This document shows positions 1 through 7,020 of a DNA stretch of 14,431 bases, one piece after another; position 1 is the first letter of the stretch, and each line of letters begins with the position of its first letter. This DNA is from Bacillus_BA songklensis (GTDB taxonomy: Bacteria; Bacillota; Bacilli; Bacillales; Bacillaceae_H). The position numbers were made by a program, and so were the translations under genes. Under the pieces are notes generated by a model. That model ran no database searches, was not told where the DNA came from, and saw only the letters and a list, made by a program, of their open reading frames with translations. The stretch covers positions 1-14,431 of the forward strand of contig NZ_JBHRZT010000014.1 in assembly GCF_042649685.1 (NCBI RefSeq), in the 5' to 3' direction.

Positions 1-1
1 A

Positions 2-130
2 GATGTATTCGTACACTTCAGTGCTATTCAAGGTGATGGCTTCAAATCATTAGACGAAGGTCAAAAAGTTACTTTTGATGTTGAACAAGGTCAACGTGGA
101 TCACAGGCTACTAACGTTCGCAAAGCATAA
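2..130 (+). CDS. CspA-family cold-shock protein, C-terminal part
   Basis: The first 42 codons visible are the C-terminal two thirds of a small cold-shock protein; the gene begins before the window. The reading frame starts DVFVHFSAIQGDGFKSL, which contains the RNP2-type segment (VFVHFSAI), and ends QATNVRKA followed by TAA. This matches the usual CspA/B/C ending. Members of the family are about 66 residues long, fold as a five-stranded OB barrel, bind single-stranded RNA and DNA, and act as RNA chaperones in the cytoplasm. A strong intrinsic terminator follows 13 bases after the stop, so the gene is probably monocistronic. Which paralogue it is cannot be decided from the fragment. Confidence 0.95.
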   Translation, partial: DVFVHFSAIQGDGFKSLDEGQKVTFDVEQGQRGSQATNVRKA

Positions 131-143
131 TTAAAAGTGATTG

Positions 144-174
144 TAAAAAAAGACTCCCATGTGGAGTCTTTTTT
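144..174 (+). terminator. Rho-independent terminator of the cold-shock gene
   Basis: A seven base-pair stem (AGACTCC at 151-157, GGAGTCT at 163-169) with a five-base loop is preceded by seven A and followed by a run of T. It directly follows the cold-shock stop codon. Confidence 0.9.
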
Positions 175-288
175 CATCACTTTTAACTCAGAGGAACGAA
201 ACCAAGTTGCTATTACATCTAATATGAATAGATGGGGAATACTGACAGAGTTATCATAGAGACAACTCGACTTTGTTCAGTAACTTAA

Positions 289-432
289 GGATGGTGGCTT
301 TTTATCAAAAATTGGGATAAAAGACGAAAAAAGAAACGTAACTTTTTAAAGGATTACTTGAAAAACAAGTTAAAAAATTGGAAGCCTGAAACTGATAAAG
401 GACCTGTATCCAATTTTAAACCGTCGGCATAA
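289..432 (+). pseudogene. Lysine-rich ORF without a start codon, possible gene remnant
   Basis: An open frame of 47 codons runs from just after an in-frame TAA (286-288) to a TAA at 430-432. It encodes a very basic peptide (including KRRKKKRNFLKDYLKN and ending NFKPSA). No ATG or GTG is in frame and the only TTG lies near the middle, so as it stands the frame cannot be expressed as a whole. A strong terminator begins two bases after the stop, which suggests that this is the 3' end of a once functional gene. An ATG at 291 lies in another frame and gives only 19 codons. I do not recognise the family. Confidence 0.35.
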
Positions 433-433
433 T

Positions 434-464
434 AAAAAGTCCAGACTAAAGGTCTGGACTTTTT
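434..464 (+). terminator. Rho-independent terminator
   Basis: A nine base-pair perfect stem (AGTCCAGAC at 438-446, GTCTGGACT at 452-460) with loop TAAAG is flanked by A4 and T4-T5. The symmetric flanks would let it work in both directions. It closes the lysine-rich remnant on the plus strand. Confidence 0.85.
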
Positions 465-675
465 GGAGAAAACAAACTAGTCATTATGTTACAAGGTATA
501 AAACATTTATAACATACAACAGAAGCATAAAGCAAAAATATATGAAGATTAATTTGTGAACAAGCTTAATTTCAGTTACGGAAACGAATAGAACTTCTTT
601 GAATCTCAGTCTAAAGTTTCATGATCACCTTATGGACATCTATAAACTAATGTAACATCATGCTTAAAAAGCTAT

Positions 676-1071
676 TTAATGAATTTTTCTATATTTTGAG
701 AGTTCCCAATTTAAATCAAATAATAATTGATCCACCTCTATTATAGTGGTGTCAAATCCATTCCAAAAAACAGATGATAAAATCCCCTCTTTTTTCATGG
801 CTATTAAAAATTCATTCATAAATTGATCTAAAGGGATAGCGATAATTTTACAATCATACATATCTTCTTCCAAGCAACATTGAGCATATTCCTTAAAAGG
901 CCAAACAGGAACTAAGATTGTATCTTCTTCATCTCCAGCCATCTTAATATGATTGCTTTGATCTATTACTATCCAAACCTCCTGAGACTGAATAACCCGT
1001 TGAATAAAATATTCGTAACGAGTATTAGCAGGGGCTTTAACAAATTGCTGAAATTCTCTTGTTTCCAACAT
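676..1071 (-). CDS. DUF2750 domain protein
   Basis: A 131-residue cytoplasmic protein of unknown function. The sequence RYEYFIQRVIQSQEVWIV near residues 20-37, followed by ILVPVWPFKEYAQCC near 53-67 and a C-terminal alpha-helical half with an acidic DxxLxxLxxxL pattern, fits the DUF2750 family, whose members are usually about 110-130 residues. The start was placed at the ATG at 1069-1071 because GAGGGGAGG ends eight bases upstream. An ATG at 1093-1095 in the same frame lies upstream of that site and would place it inside the coding region. There is no signal peptide or membrane segment. It stands alone, with no partner on its strand, downstream of a decayed acetyltransferase gene. Family assignment is from pattern memory and not a search. 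Confidence 0.75.
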   Translation of the reverse strand: MLETREFQQFVKAPANTRYEYFIQRVIQSQEVWIVIDQSNHIKMAGDEEDTILVPVWPFKEYAQCCLEEDMYDCKIIAIPLDQFMNEFLIAMKKEGILSSVFWNGFDTTIIEVDQLLFDLNWELSKYRKIH

Positions 1072-1291
1072 ATCGTTTTCCTCCCCTCTATTCAAAAAAT
1101 TTAGAATATTATATTCATTATAGCTATACCGGCGAAATATGTATGCAAAAATTTCATTCCTTTTCCCTTTAAAAAAATAGAATAGTATCTTTGATTAAAC
1201 GATTACCAAATATATGTGTGTCAAGAGTATTTCCGATTGCATGTCATATTCACCCTGGTTAACATAGCAATCGTTAAAGGAAGTTGACGTA

Positions 1292-1798
1292 TCAATCTAA
1301 AAATAAAGACATATTAATGAGATCCGCGTATTCACCCTTACTAAGTTTGATTTGTTTCTTTAACCTTCCTTCCTCTTGAAATCCCATCTTTTGATATAAA
1401 GCAATAGCTGCATCATTTCCTGAAATAACTTGTAAACAAATCTTCTCAATTTCTTTTGTGCTCTTAGCCCAAGTGATTAAAGCCCGAATCATCCGTTTTC
1501 CAATTCCTCGACCACGGTATTTGTCTTGGACTCCTACAGCAAATTCTCCCGTATGTGAATTTCTTATCTTTCCCCCACGTACAAATAGTAAATCTCCAAT
1601 AATTTCGCCTTGGTCTTCAGCTACTATAATAAGATTCCGTTGTTGATAGATGTCCGCAATCCATTTTTCTTGAGATTCTTTAGTAGCTTTATACTCCTCT
1701 AATGTTGTCAGGGTAAAATAGCTGTTTTCTAAAACAGTTCTTGCATGTCCTATAAGCCCTTGTGCATCTTCTAAAGTCGCTTCTCAAATTTGTATGAT
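1292..1798 (-). pseudogene. GNAT N-acetyltransferase, broken by start loss and nonsense codon
   Basis: The frame encodes a complete GNAT acetyltransferase of about 168 residues if two changes are ignored. The acetyl-CoA pyrophosphate-binding loop is seen as VQDKYRGRGIGKRMI (motif A, Q/RxxGxG/A), followed by LQVISGNDAAIALYQKMGFQEEGRLKK (motif B), as in RimI/RimJ-like enzymes that acetylate amines or protein N-termini. A good ribosome binding site (AGGGGAG) ends seven bases before an ATC at 1796-1798, where ATG would be expected (reading I-I-Q-I). Four codons later a TGA at 1784-1786 stands where related proteins commonly have Arg (QI-R-EAT), a CGA-to-TGA change. No alternative start occurs before the internal ATG at 1492, which lies after the acetyl-CoA loop. 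I therefore call it inactive; sequencing error at two sites is less likely. Confidence 0.85.
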
Positions 1799-1810
1799 CC
1801 TTAGTCTCCC

Positions 1811-2140
1811 CTTTTCTATTTTTTCCTAGCTTATTAGAGAAAGTATGACTTCTCAATCCTTTTCTGAAATGAATACTCTATACAAACCCAGTTAATATAA
1901 TCAATCTTAGAGGAAGTAACAATCAAAAAAATGTTCATAAAAGTATACCTAATATCCCGGACCTATAGACCGAGTAGATCGTCCAGTTCTCGTTGTACCT
2001 AATCCGAGTCTTTTATCTGCATATTTACATCGACTTTACGTGTTTCGGTCCCTCCAGATTGAAGATTATCTCTTTTCATTAGCTAAAAGATAGATTCTGG
2101 TTTAATATGGAATTATCATAAAACAGGAGAGGAGTACGAT
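1811..2140. other. Intergenic stretch with no convincing gene
   Basis: Between the acetyltransferase remnant and the 88-residue ORF I find only a 26-codon minus-strand frame (1999-2079, MKRDNLQSGGTETRKV...) without a ribosome binding site, and a weak dyad around 1955-1990. The stretch is AT-rich and probably carries the promoter of the gene at 2141. Confidence 0.5.
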
Positions 2141-2407
2141 ATGTCTAACAATGACCCAATACTAGAGTTTTATTTAAATAATAGGTTAATTATGGACGGG
2201 CCTTTCTCAGAGTTTATAAAATCAGAGATGGCGAGTGAAAAGGACCTTTCTTTGTCATTAGGAGATAAAGTTACTATTGCGGACTATCCAACGGAAGGAA
2301 AGTCACAAAAAGTAAGAGTTATGGAGATCCGTGAAAACTTAAACTCATCATCTGGAGAACCGGATGCTATAAAATATTTTCTTGAACCATATACGGAGAA
2401 AAAATAA
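2141..2407 (+). CDS. Hypothetical 88-aa acidic protein
   Basis: This is a convincing small gene of unknown function. AGGAGAGGAG ends six bases before the ATG, and a long perfect terminator hairpin lies about 63 bases after the stop. The product begins MSNNDPILEFYLNNRLIM and has a moderately acidic, soluble composition. A segment near residues 37-65 (LSLSLGDKVTIADYPTEGKSQKVRVMEIRENLN) looks like a short beta-rich region, and the C-terminus ends YFLEPYTEKK. There are no cysteines, signal peptide or membrane segments. I do not recognise the family. It is monocistronic by its spacing to neighbours. Confidence 0.75.
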   Translation: MSNNDPILEFYLNNRLIMDGPFSEFIKSEMASEKDLSLSLGDKVTIADYPTEGKSQKVRVMEIRENLNSSSGEPDAIKYFLEPYTEKK

Positions 2408-2470
2408 AACTAAACAAAAGAAATGCATAGTATATTCATCGTTAGTTTACATAATACTGATGTTCGGCAA

Positions 2471-2513
2471 TTAAAAGGCCCTTGAAACTCATAGAATTTC
2501 AAGGGCCTTTTAA
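2471..2513. terminator. Strong bidirectional Rho-independent terminator
   Basis: A 17 base-pair perfect inverted repeat (2471-2487 with 2497-2513, core AAGGCCCTTGAAA) with a nine-base loop. A-rich and T-rich ends on both sides allow termination from either strand. It follows the 88-residue gene. Confidence 0.92.
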
Positions 2514-2626
2514 TATACGTGAGAAAATTTAGAATCAAAAGCAAATATTTTATTAATTTATATGTATAAAAGAATGATAGACCGGGCATCATTAAGATAC
2601 GGACATTACATAAAGGAGGTAAGAAA

Positions 2627-2791
2627 ATGACGAGAGAAAGCAAGAGGTTATCTGATTTTATTTCTACAGGTCGATTTGAATTAAATTCTTACCTTACGTA
2701 TTTATTTGATCAATGTGATAAGAATGCTCGGAATCAACCCAATCGAAAGATACAATGGTCAAGCAATAGGTTGATCTTAAAAGGAAACTGA
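2627..2791 (+). CDS. Small hypothetical protein, 54 aa
   Basis: A near-perfect ribosome binding site (AAAGGAGGT) ends six bases before the ATG at 2627. The frame runs 54 codons to TGA and encodes a basic, soluble peptide that begins MTRESKRLSDFISTGRF and ends RLILKGN. There is no membrane segment. It lies between a strong terminator and the IDEAL-domain gene, in the same direction as both neighbours. I do not recognise it. The case for a real gene rests on the ribosome binding site and the terminator upstream; a truncated 3' end of a longer gene cannot be excluded. Confidence 0.55.
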   Translation: MTRESKRLSDFISTGRFELNSYLTYLFDQCDKNARNQPNRKIQWSSNRLILKGN

Positions 2792-2928
2792 AAGGGTAAA
2801 AAATAATAGTTTTTGAGGTGAATTAAAAATATTCTTGTTTAAAGAGCGTAACTGAAGGTTTCAATGGTTTACACTTTCAGATGTAAATTCATTGGCTATA
2901 AATACCATGGAACTACCAAGCGAAATAC

Positions 2929-2957
2929 TCGAATAGTCTGAAAATAATTAGTATAAT
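2929..2957 (+). promoter_or_regulatory. Possible sigma-A promoter of the IDEAL-domain gene
   Basis: A perfect -10 box TATAAT (2952-2957) lies 28 bases before the start codon at 2986. With a 17-base spacer the -35 would be TCGAAT (2929-2934), a poor match, so only the -10 element is persuasive. Confidence 0.4.
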
Positions 2958-2985
2958 AGAAAAAAGGTTAAGGAGTTGGTTTCCT

Positions 2986-3183
2986 ATGGAAAGGAATTTG
3001 CTTAATACACCACCACAACCTGAAGTAAACGTTATGGATTCTGAATTTGCTGAAATGGTGTTAAACAAAGCCCTTCGTGATTTCCGAAAAGAGCAAATCC
3101 GAAAAGAAATTGACCAGTCATTACAGGATCGGAACAAAGAAAGATTCCTACGGTTAACTGAGGAATTGAAGAATATTTCTTAA
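2986..3183 (+). CDS. IDEAL domain-containing small protein
   Basis: A 65-residue protein. Residues about 20-63 (FAEMVLNKALRDFRKEQIRKEIDQSL...RFLRLTEELKNI) match the IDEAL domain, a helical C-terminal module widespread in Bacillales in which a segment like 'IDEAL' (here EIDQSL) is followed by DxxDKExFxxLTxELK. The N-terminal 19 residues form a short Pro/Asn-rich tail. In the family the module occurs alone or after other domains and is thought to mediate protein contacts; its molecular role is unclear. AAGGAG precedes the ATG by about ten bases, TATAAT lies upstream, and a terminator follows at 3249, so it is a single-gene transcript. Confidence 0.85.
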   Translation: MERNLLNTPPQPEVNVMDSEFAEMVLNKALRDFRKEQIRKEIDQSLQDRNKERFLRLTEELKNIS

Positions 3184-3248
3184 AACTATTGTATATATCG
3201 AGATGATTTTGAAATGAACTTAACATAATCAAAGTTATAAGGAGTAAG

Positions 3249-3280
3249 GAAGCCCAATCTTTTAGATATGGGCTTCTTTG
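3249..3280 (+). terminator. Rho-independent terminator of the IDEAL-domain gene
   Basis: An eight base-pair stem (GAAGCCCA at 3249-3256, TGGGCTTC at 3269-3276) with a 12-base loop is followed by TTTGTTTG. Confidence 0.75.
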
Positions 3281-3336
3281 TTTGTAAAGGTGTACTTTTT
3301 CGAACTGCTATACAGTAAGAAAGATTAAGTAATTGA

Positions 3337-3570
3337 AATAAAAAGCTAGATAAAACAACGATTAATAAACTCTTTAAAAAATACACTGAGAAGCTAGGAA
3401 AAGAGATTACTCCTCATGATCTTCGGCATTTCTTTTGTTCTCACGCCATTAGTAAAAGAATGAGCGTTCACGAAGTTGCGAACCAGGCAGGCTATTCCAA
3501 TATTCATACAACTTTACTTTATACAAATCCAAGCAAAGACGATTTAATCAATAAAATGAATTTTTTATAG
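3337..3570 (+). pseudogene. Tyrosine recombinase (phage integrase/XerCD family), C-terminal fragment
   Basis: The frame, open from an in-frame TGA at 3334, encodes the catalytic C-terminus of a tyrosine recombinase. The box HDLRHFFCSHAI supplies the His and second Arg of the catalytic set. AGYSNIHTTLLYTNPS matches the GHxxxxTTxxYTH region, where the His/Trp position is Tyr here and the final Tyr in LLYT is the nucleophile. The frame ends at TAG 3568-3570. The N-terminal domain and first catalytic Arg are missing and there is no start codon, so it is a remnant. The plus strand just upstream reads VYFFELLYSKKD in another frame (about 3286-3325), which may be a leftover of the family's LxxELLYxTGLR segment; this is a guess. 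The lost gene hints at an integrative element that once ended here. Confidence 0.88.
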
Positions 3571-3582
3571 GAGGGACAAAGC

Positions 3583-3819
3583 GTGAAGCTTGAAACCATG
3601 AAAACAATGGCTTTTGATATTAAGGATTTGGTTGTTTTTGATAACGACACAGAGGCAATTATGTATGTAACAAAGGATATTTATTCCGACAGCTATATAA
3701 TTGCCATTCCAGTAATTACATTCGCTTGGGTTATACGGACGGAACATCCGGAACAGGATTACGATTGGTTATTAAAATCGAATATTGGAATAGGTGATCT
3801 AGTGAGAAAAGAAATTTAG
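3583..3819 (+). CDS. Hypothetical 78-aa protein downstream of the integrase remnant
   Basis: A GTG at 3583 is preceded at seven bases by AGGAGGG, which overlaps the stop codon of the recombinase fragment, as expected for a gene once co-translated with the integrase. The product starts MKLETMKTMAFDIKDLVVF and includes a hydrophobic stretch SYIIAIPVITFAWVI around residues 36-50, flanked by charged segments. It is too short and interrupted to be a clear membrane helix and may be a buried strand pair. The C-terminus is DWLLKSNIGIGDLVRKEI. No family recognised. An internal ATG at 3598 is possible but lacks a ribosome binding site. Confidence 0.65.
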   Translation: MKLETMKTMAFDIKDLVVFDNDTEAIMYVTKDIYSDSYIIAIPVITFAWVIRTEHPEQDYDWLLKSNIGIGDLVRKEI

Positions 3820-4140
3820 TTCAGGCTATAAAAGTAGCCATTTTAGAAATTGAATATGGGGAGATGAATATATGAACGAGATCAGCACAGAATATGCCAC
3901 TAACGCCTGTAGCCGTCCGTGAGGACCTTTGTATCTCGATTAATCTAGTATAAATAAAATTTTGAATTAAGGCGCTAAAAGGAAGATTATTTCGATTAGA
4001 ATTTCACGGAAATGAGAATTATAATTAGATTAATCAAGAGAATATTTTTAATATTTTTAATATTAGTATATTTAAACATTGATAGATGAATATTCTCTGA
4101 AAAATAAATTAAACACCAACTTATTACCTTAGCACGCTGA
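3820..4140. other. AT-rich intergenic stretch
   Basis: No gene is convincing here. A 16-codon frame (3872-3922) with a GGGGAGA site ends early, and an overlapping frame reads MPLTPVAVREDL from 3892, together resembling a decayed small ORF. An inverted repeat (AGAGAATATT at 4037-4046, AATATTCTCT at 4089-4098) encloses very AT-rich DNA. No good sigma-A promoter for the catabolic operon is evident. Confidence 0.5.
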
Positions 4141-4299
4141 ATTAATTTTTGTATGCGGTTACATATGGCTGAGGTGTTCGGGTTCGATGCAATTCCTCGT
4201 GGATTGATTTTTGTACCACAAAAAGGAGTATCTTCCCGATTACAGGAAATTTTCAACAAAAACCAGCAAAAGAAATCCAAAGAAAAGAGGAGATTTTAG
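4141..4299 (+). pseudogene. 3' end of an unidentified gene abutting the catabolic operon
   Basis: An open frame follows an in-frame TGA (4138-4140) and ends at TAG 4297-4299, two bases before the dehydrogenase start codon, exactly where an upstream operon gene would end. It encodes RLHMAEVFGFDAIPRG, then LIFVPQKGVSSRLQEIF and a Lys/Glu-rich tail ending KEKRRF. Internal ATGs at 4153 and 4165 have no ribosome binding site, so I read it as a 5'-truncated gene. The family could not be recognised. The ribosome binding site of the next gene (AGAGGAG) lies within its last codons, which supports former translational coupling. Confidence 0.55.
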
Positions 4300-4301
4300 C
4301 C

Positions 4302-5078
4302 ATGTTAAGTTCATCACAAGCCCGACTTTTGGAGGGGAGAGTAGCCATCGTAACAGGTTCTTCACAAGGAATTGGGAAAGCAATTGCAATCGGATTAGCG
4401 CAAGCAGGTGCCACTGTATTGGTTACGGGAACGAATCCGGGACGTACGAAGAGTGTCGCAGAAGAAGTTGCCCAATTAACAGGCCAGGAAACAGATTACT
4501 TTATTGGTGACCTGTCAAAAGATGAAAACGTTACCGCGATGGTTGAAAAAGTCATTCATAAATGGGACAAAATCGACATTCTTGTCAATAATGCCGGCGG
4601 CGGTGTGATTCTGCCGTTCCTTGAACAAACACCGGAAACATTAAAAACAACGATCGACCGTAATCTTTGGACCATGCTGTGGTCATGCTACAGAGTATTG
4701 CCGTATATGGTGAAACAAAATTACGGCCGGATTATTAATATTGGGGCAGATTCTGTCCGCAATGGTTTATGGGACCATGCAGCCTATAATGCTGCGAAAG
4801 GCGGTGTCCATGCCATCGTTTCCGGGTTGGGAAGAGAATTTGCCAAGAATAATATTACCGCGAACGTCATCGCGCCTCCAGCCGTAGAGGGGGAACTGTT
4901 AGATGAAATCAGAAAAAGAGATTCGGAATTGGTTGACCGCTATATTAATATCATTCCAAAAGGAAGAGGAGCATATCCGGAAGAAGTGGCCGATGCCGTC
5001 GTTTTCCTTGCTTCTGATCATGCGACCTTTATTACCGGCCAAGTGATTAGTGTGAATGGCGGAAGCACGATGCAATAA
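4302..5078 (+). CDS. SDR-family dehydrogenase, probable cis-dihydrodiol dehydrogenase
   Basis: A 258-residue classical short-chain dehydrogenase with Rossmann fold. TGSSQGIG (residues 18-25) is the NAD(P)-binding glycine motif, NNAGGG (96-101) follows strand 4, and Tyr162-x3-Lys166 (YNAAK) is the catalytic pair; Asn121 is also in place. The C-terminal TGQVISVNGG is typical. From its place before a Rieske dioxygenase it probably oxidises a cis-dihydrodiol carboxylate to the catechol-type acid, reducing NAD+, as CmtB does in p-cumate catabolism; this is an inference from context. Odd: the residue 13 before Tyr162, normally the catalytic Ser, is Ala149 (INIGADS), with a Ser two residues later at 151. 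AGAGGAG precedes the ATG by nine bases. Confidence 0.9.
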   Translation: MLSSSQARLLEGRVAIVTGSSQGIGKAIAIGLAQAGATVLVTGTNPGRTKSVAEEVAQLTGQETDYFIGDLSKDENVTAMVEKVIHKWDKIDILVNNAGGGVILPFLEQTPETLKTTIDRNLWTMLWSCYRVLPYMVKQNYGRIINIGADSVRNGLWDHAAYNAAKGGVHAIVSGLGREFAKNNITANVIAPPAVEGELLDEIRKRDSELVDRYINIIPKGRGAYPEEVADAVVFLASDHATFITGQVISVNGGSTMQ

Positions 5079-5218
5079 AGAGAAACTTCAATCAGTGGGG
5101 GTCTTACTGCCCGTCAATGCGGGATAAAAATTTTTTCGAGTCATGTGAAACCTCCATCGTCGGGGACTCCACTGATGAGCAGGTTTACGAATAAAAAAAT
5201 GATTTAGGAGGAAAGTCA
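5079..5218 (+). repeat. Inverted-repeat element between dehydrogenase and dioxygenase genes
   Basis: The 140-base gap inside the operon contains an outer inverted repeat (ATCAGTGG at 5091-5098, CCACTGAT at 5169-5176) enclosing a small GC hairpin (CCCG 5110-5113, CGGG 5120-5123) and a T6 tract. In RNA it could fold as a long arm between the two genes. It may be a mobile palindromic repeat or a processing/attenuation structure that sets different expression of the flanking genes. Which of these it is cannot be told from one copy. Confidence 0.5.
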
Positions 5219-6502
5219 ATGAGCAAATATGTTCAAGATGATCAACAGAAGTATTTATTCAAAGTGAATCGTAAGGCTTTTATTGATCCGGAGATTTTAG
5301 AAATCGAACGCAAAGAAATTTTTGACAAATGTTGGTTATATATCGGGCATGAATCAGAAGTACCGAATAGCGGCGATTTTCATAGAAGAAAAGTAGGCGG
5401 GCGTAACCTTTTATTCACCCGCGGCAGTGATGGTGTCATAAGAGCTTTATATAACAGCTGTCCACACCGCGGTGCGCTCGTTTGCCGTGAAGGAAAAGGA
5501 AACTCAAAGGTATTCCGCTGCTTCTACCATGCGTGGAGCTTTAATACGCAAGGGGAACTAGTCGGATTGCCTGATAAATCAGGTTTCCCAGAAGACCATA
5601 ATTGCGATGGCTCTAAAAATATGACAGCTGTAAAACGGCTGGAAAGTTACCGCGGGTTCGTATTTGTTAATTTCGATGACAACGCCATTTCGTTAGAGGA
5701 TTACTTAGCCGGTGCCAAAGAGTATCTTGATTTGGTGGCAGACCAAACAGAAGTCGGAATGGAAGTTTTGCAAGATTCACAGGAATACAGCGTGCGGGCG
5801 AACTGGAAATTACTTTGTGAAAATAGTTTTGACTTATACCACGGAGTACCGACCCATAAAACCTATTTTGATATTGTCGCTACCCGCGGCGGATTAATGG
5901 AAAAAGATAGTCTTATGGGCGAAGCACGCGCTTTAGGGAATGGCCATGCCGTAATGGAATATTATGCTCCATGGCCAAGACCAATTGGAAAATGGATTGA
6001 AGGTTACGGGGAAGAGGCGAAAGAAATTATCGACAAAATTAATGCTAGGTTAATAGAAAAATTTGGCGAAGAAAGAGCCCACCGAATTTCGAAAAAGAAT
6101 CGTAACATTTTGATTTTCCCTAACCTGGTGATCAATGATATCATGGCGATTGCGATCAGAACCTTTTATCCGATCGAACCCGATTATATTCAAGTATCGG
6201 CCTATGCTTTATCCCCTATAAATGAAACGGACGGCTTTAGGGAAGTACGAAATGACAGCTACTTGGAGTTCTTAGGACCAGGCGGCTTTGCCACTCCGGA
6301 TGATAATGAAGCACTTGAATTATGCCAGGAAGGCTTCTTAAATAGTAAAGAAGTCGAATGGAATGATGTTTCCAAAGGGATGAACAGGGAGATCTCTCAA
6401 GCCACTGATGAAGAACAAATGCGGGCATTTTGGCGTGAATGGGATAAACGGATGACGATTGCGGAAAGCAAAAAAGAAGAAGCTGGGAGGGTTAAGGTAT
6501 GA
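5219..6502 (+). CDS. Aromatic-ring-hydroxylating dioxygenase, alpha subunit (Rieske)
   Basis: A 427-residue catalytic subunit of a Rieske non-heme iron oxygenase, which with the beta subunit and an electron-transfer chain inserts O2 into an aromatic ring to make a cis-dihydrodiol. The Rieske [2Fe-2S] ligands are Cys81, His83, Cys101 and His104 (CPHRG, CFYH). The mononuclear iron site is Asp205 (bridging), His208 and His213 in ENSFDLYHGVPTH, with Asp362 in GGFATPDDNEALE; these positions coincide with naphthalene dioxygenase numbering. Length is normal for the family. AGGAGG precedes the ATG by eight bases, and the stop overlaps the beta-subunit start (ATGA). Context suggests an aromatic carboxylate substrate such as p-cumate or a related benzoate; sequence alone does not fix it. 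Confidence 0.93.
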   Translation: MSKYVQDDQQKYLFKVNRKAFIDPEILEIERKEIFDKCWLYIGHESEVPNSGDFHRRKVGGRNLLFTRGSDGVIRALYNSCPHRGALVCREGKGNSKVFRCFYHAWSFNTQGELVGLPDKSGFPEDHNCDGSKNMTAVKRLESYRGFVFVNFDDNAISLEDYLAGAKEYLDLVADQTEVGMEVLQDSQEYSVRANWKLLCENSFDLYHGVPTHKTYFDIVATRGGLMEKDSLMGEARALGNGHAVMEYYAPWPRPIGKWIEGYGEEAKEIIDKINARLIEKFGEERAHRISKKNRNILIFPNLVINDIMAIAIRTFYPIEPDYIQVSAYALSPINETDGFREVRNDSYLEFLGPGGFATPDDNEALELCQEGFLNSKEVEWNDVSKGMNREISQATDEEQMRAFWREWDKRMTIAESKKEEAGRVKV

Positions 6503-6978
6503 AAATAACACGTCAGGAAATTGAGGATTTTTTAATTCATGAGGCGGAACTTCTTGATGAGTTTAAGTTAAAGGAGTGGGCCGCATTATTCGCAAGCAAT
6601 GGAACGTATGTGATTCCGCCCATCGGAAATCCTGATGCGGATTTTAAAAAATCGCTTTTCTTCGTTCATGATGATCGTGCCCGTTTAGAACAGCGGGCGT
6701 TACGATTATTGAAAAAAGAGGCCCATGTGGAATACCCGCACTCAACCACTCTTCACAATGTGACGAATGTAAGAATCGTCAGTAATGAAGAGGATGCCGT
6801 AAAGGTGAGATGCAATTTCTCGACCTATCGCACAAAGCGCGAAATGCTCGACAATTATATCGGAGTCCTCGAATACACCTTGGTAAAAGAAAACGAAGAA
6901 TTAAAGATCCAATCCAAGAAAGTCATCCTTAAACTGGACAGTCTCCGTCCGCACGGAAAAGTAAGCATTATTTTATAA
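6499..6978 (+). CDS. Aromatic-ring-hydroxylating dioxygenase, beta subunit
   Basis: A 159-residue small subunit with the SnoaL/NTF2-like cone fold of ring-hydroxylating dioxygenase beta subunits, which stabilise the alpha3-beta3 hexamer and have no catalytic metal. Typical segments are the N-terminal helix FLIHEAELLDEFKLKEWAALF, then GTYVIPP, the conserved basic segment DDRARLEQRALRLL, and the strand-rich half with SNEEDAVKVRCNFSTYRTKRE. Its ATG overlaps the alpha-subunit stop by four bases (ATGA) and GGGAGG lies within the alpha gene, so the two subunits are translationally coupled for equal amounts. The 120 bases after it contain a dyad and a possible promoter for the next gene. Confidence 0.92.
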   Translation: MKITRQEIEDFLIHEAELLDEFKLKEWAALFASNGTYVIPPIGNPDADFKKSLFFVHDDRARLEQRALRLLKKEAHVEYPHSTTLHNVTNVRIVSNEEDAVKVRCNFSTYRTKREMLDNYIGVLEYTLVKENEELKIQSKKVILKLDSLRPHGKVSIIL

Positions 6979-7020
6979 ACTAAAAAATGCTTTAAAAAGA
7001 GCTCGAAATCACTGAAATAT

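Noticed and set aside
1999..2079. A 26-codon minus-strand frame
   Set aside because: No ribosome binding site and too short to judge.
3915..3926. GTCC-GTGA-GGAC hairpin with a GNRA loop
   Set aside because: It recalls hammerhead stem II, but the conserved flanks are missing and a four base-pair hairpin is expected by chance.
4211..4510. A 99-codon plus-strand frame over the start of the dehydrogenase gene
   Set aside because: It is out of frame with the clear SDR gene and has no family resemblance.
5172..5195. CTGATGAG, the core of hammerhead ribozymes
   Set aside because: No stem II closed by GAAA follows and no cleavage triplet can be placed with stems I and III.
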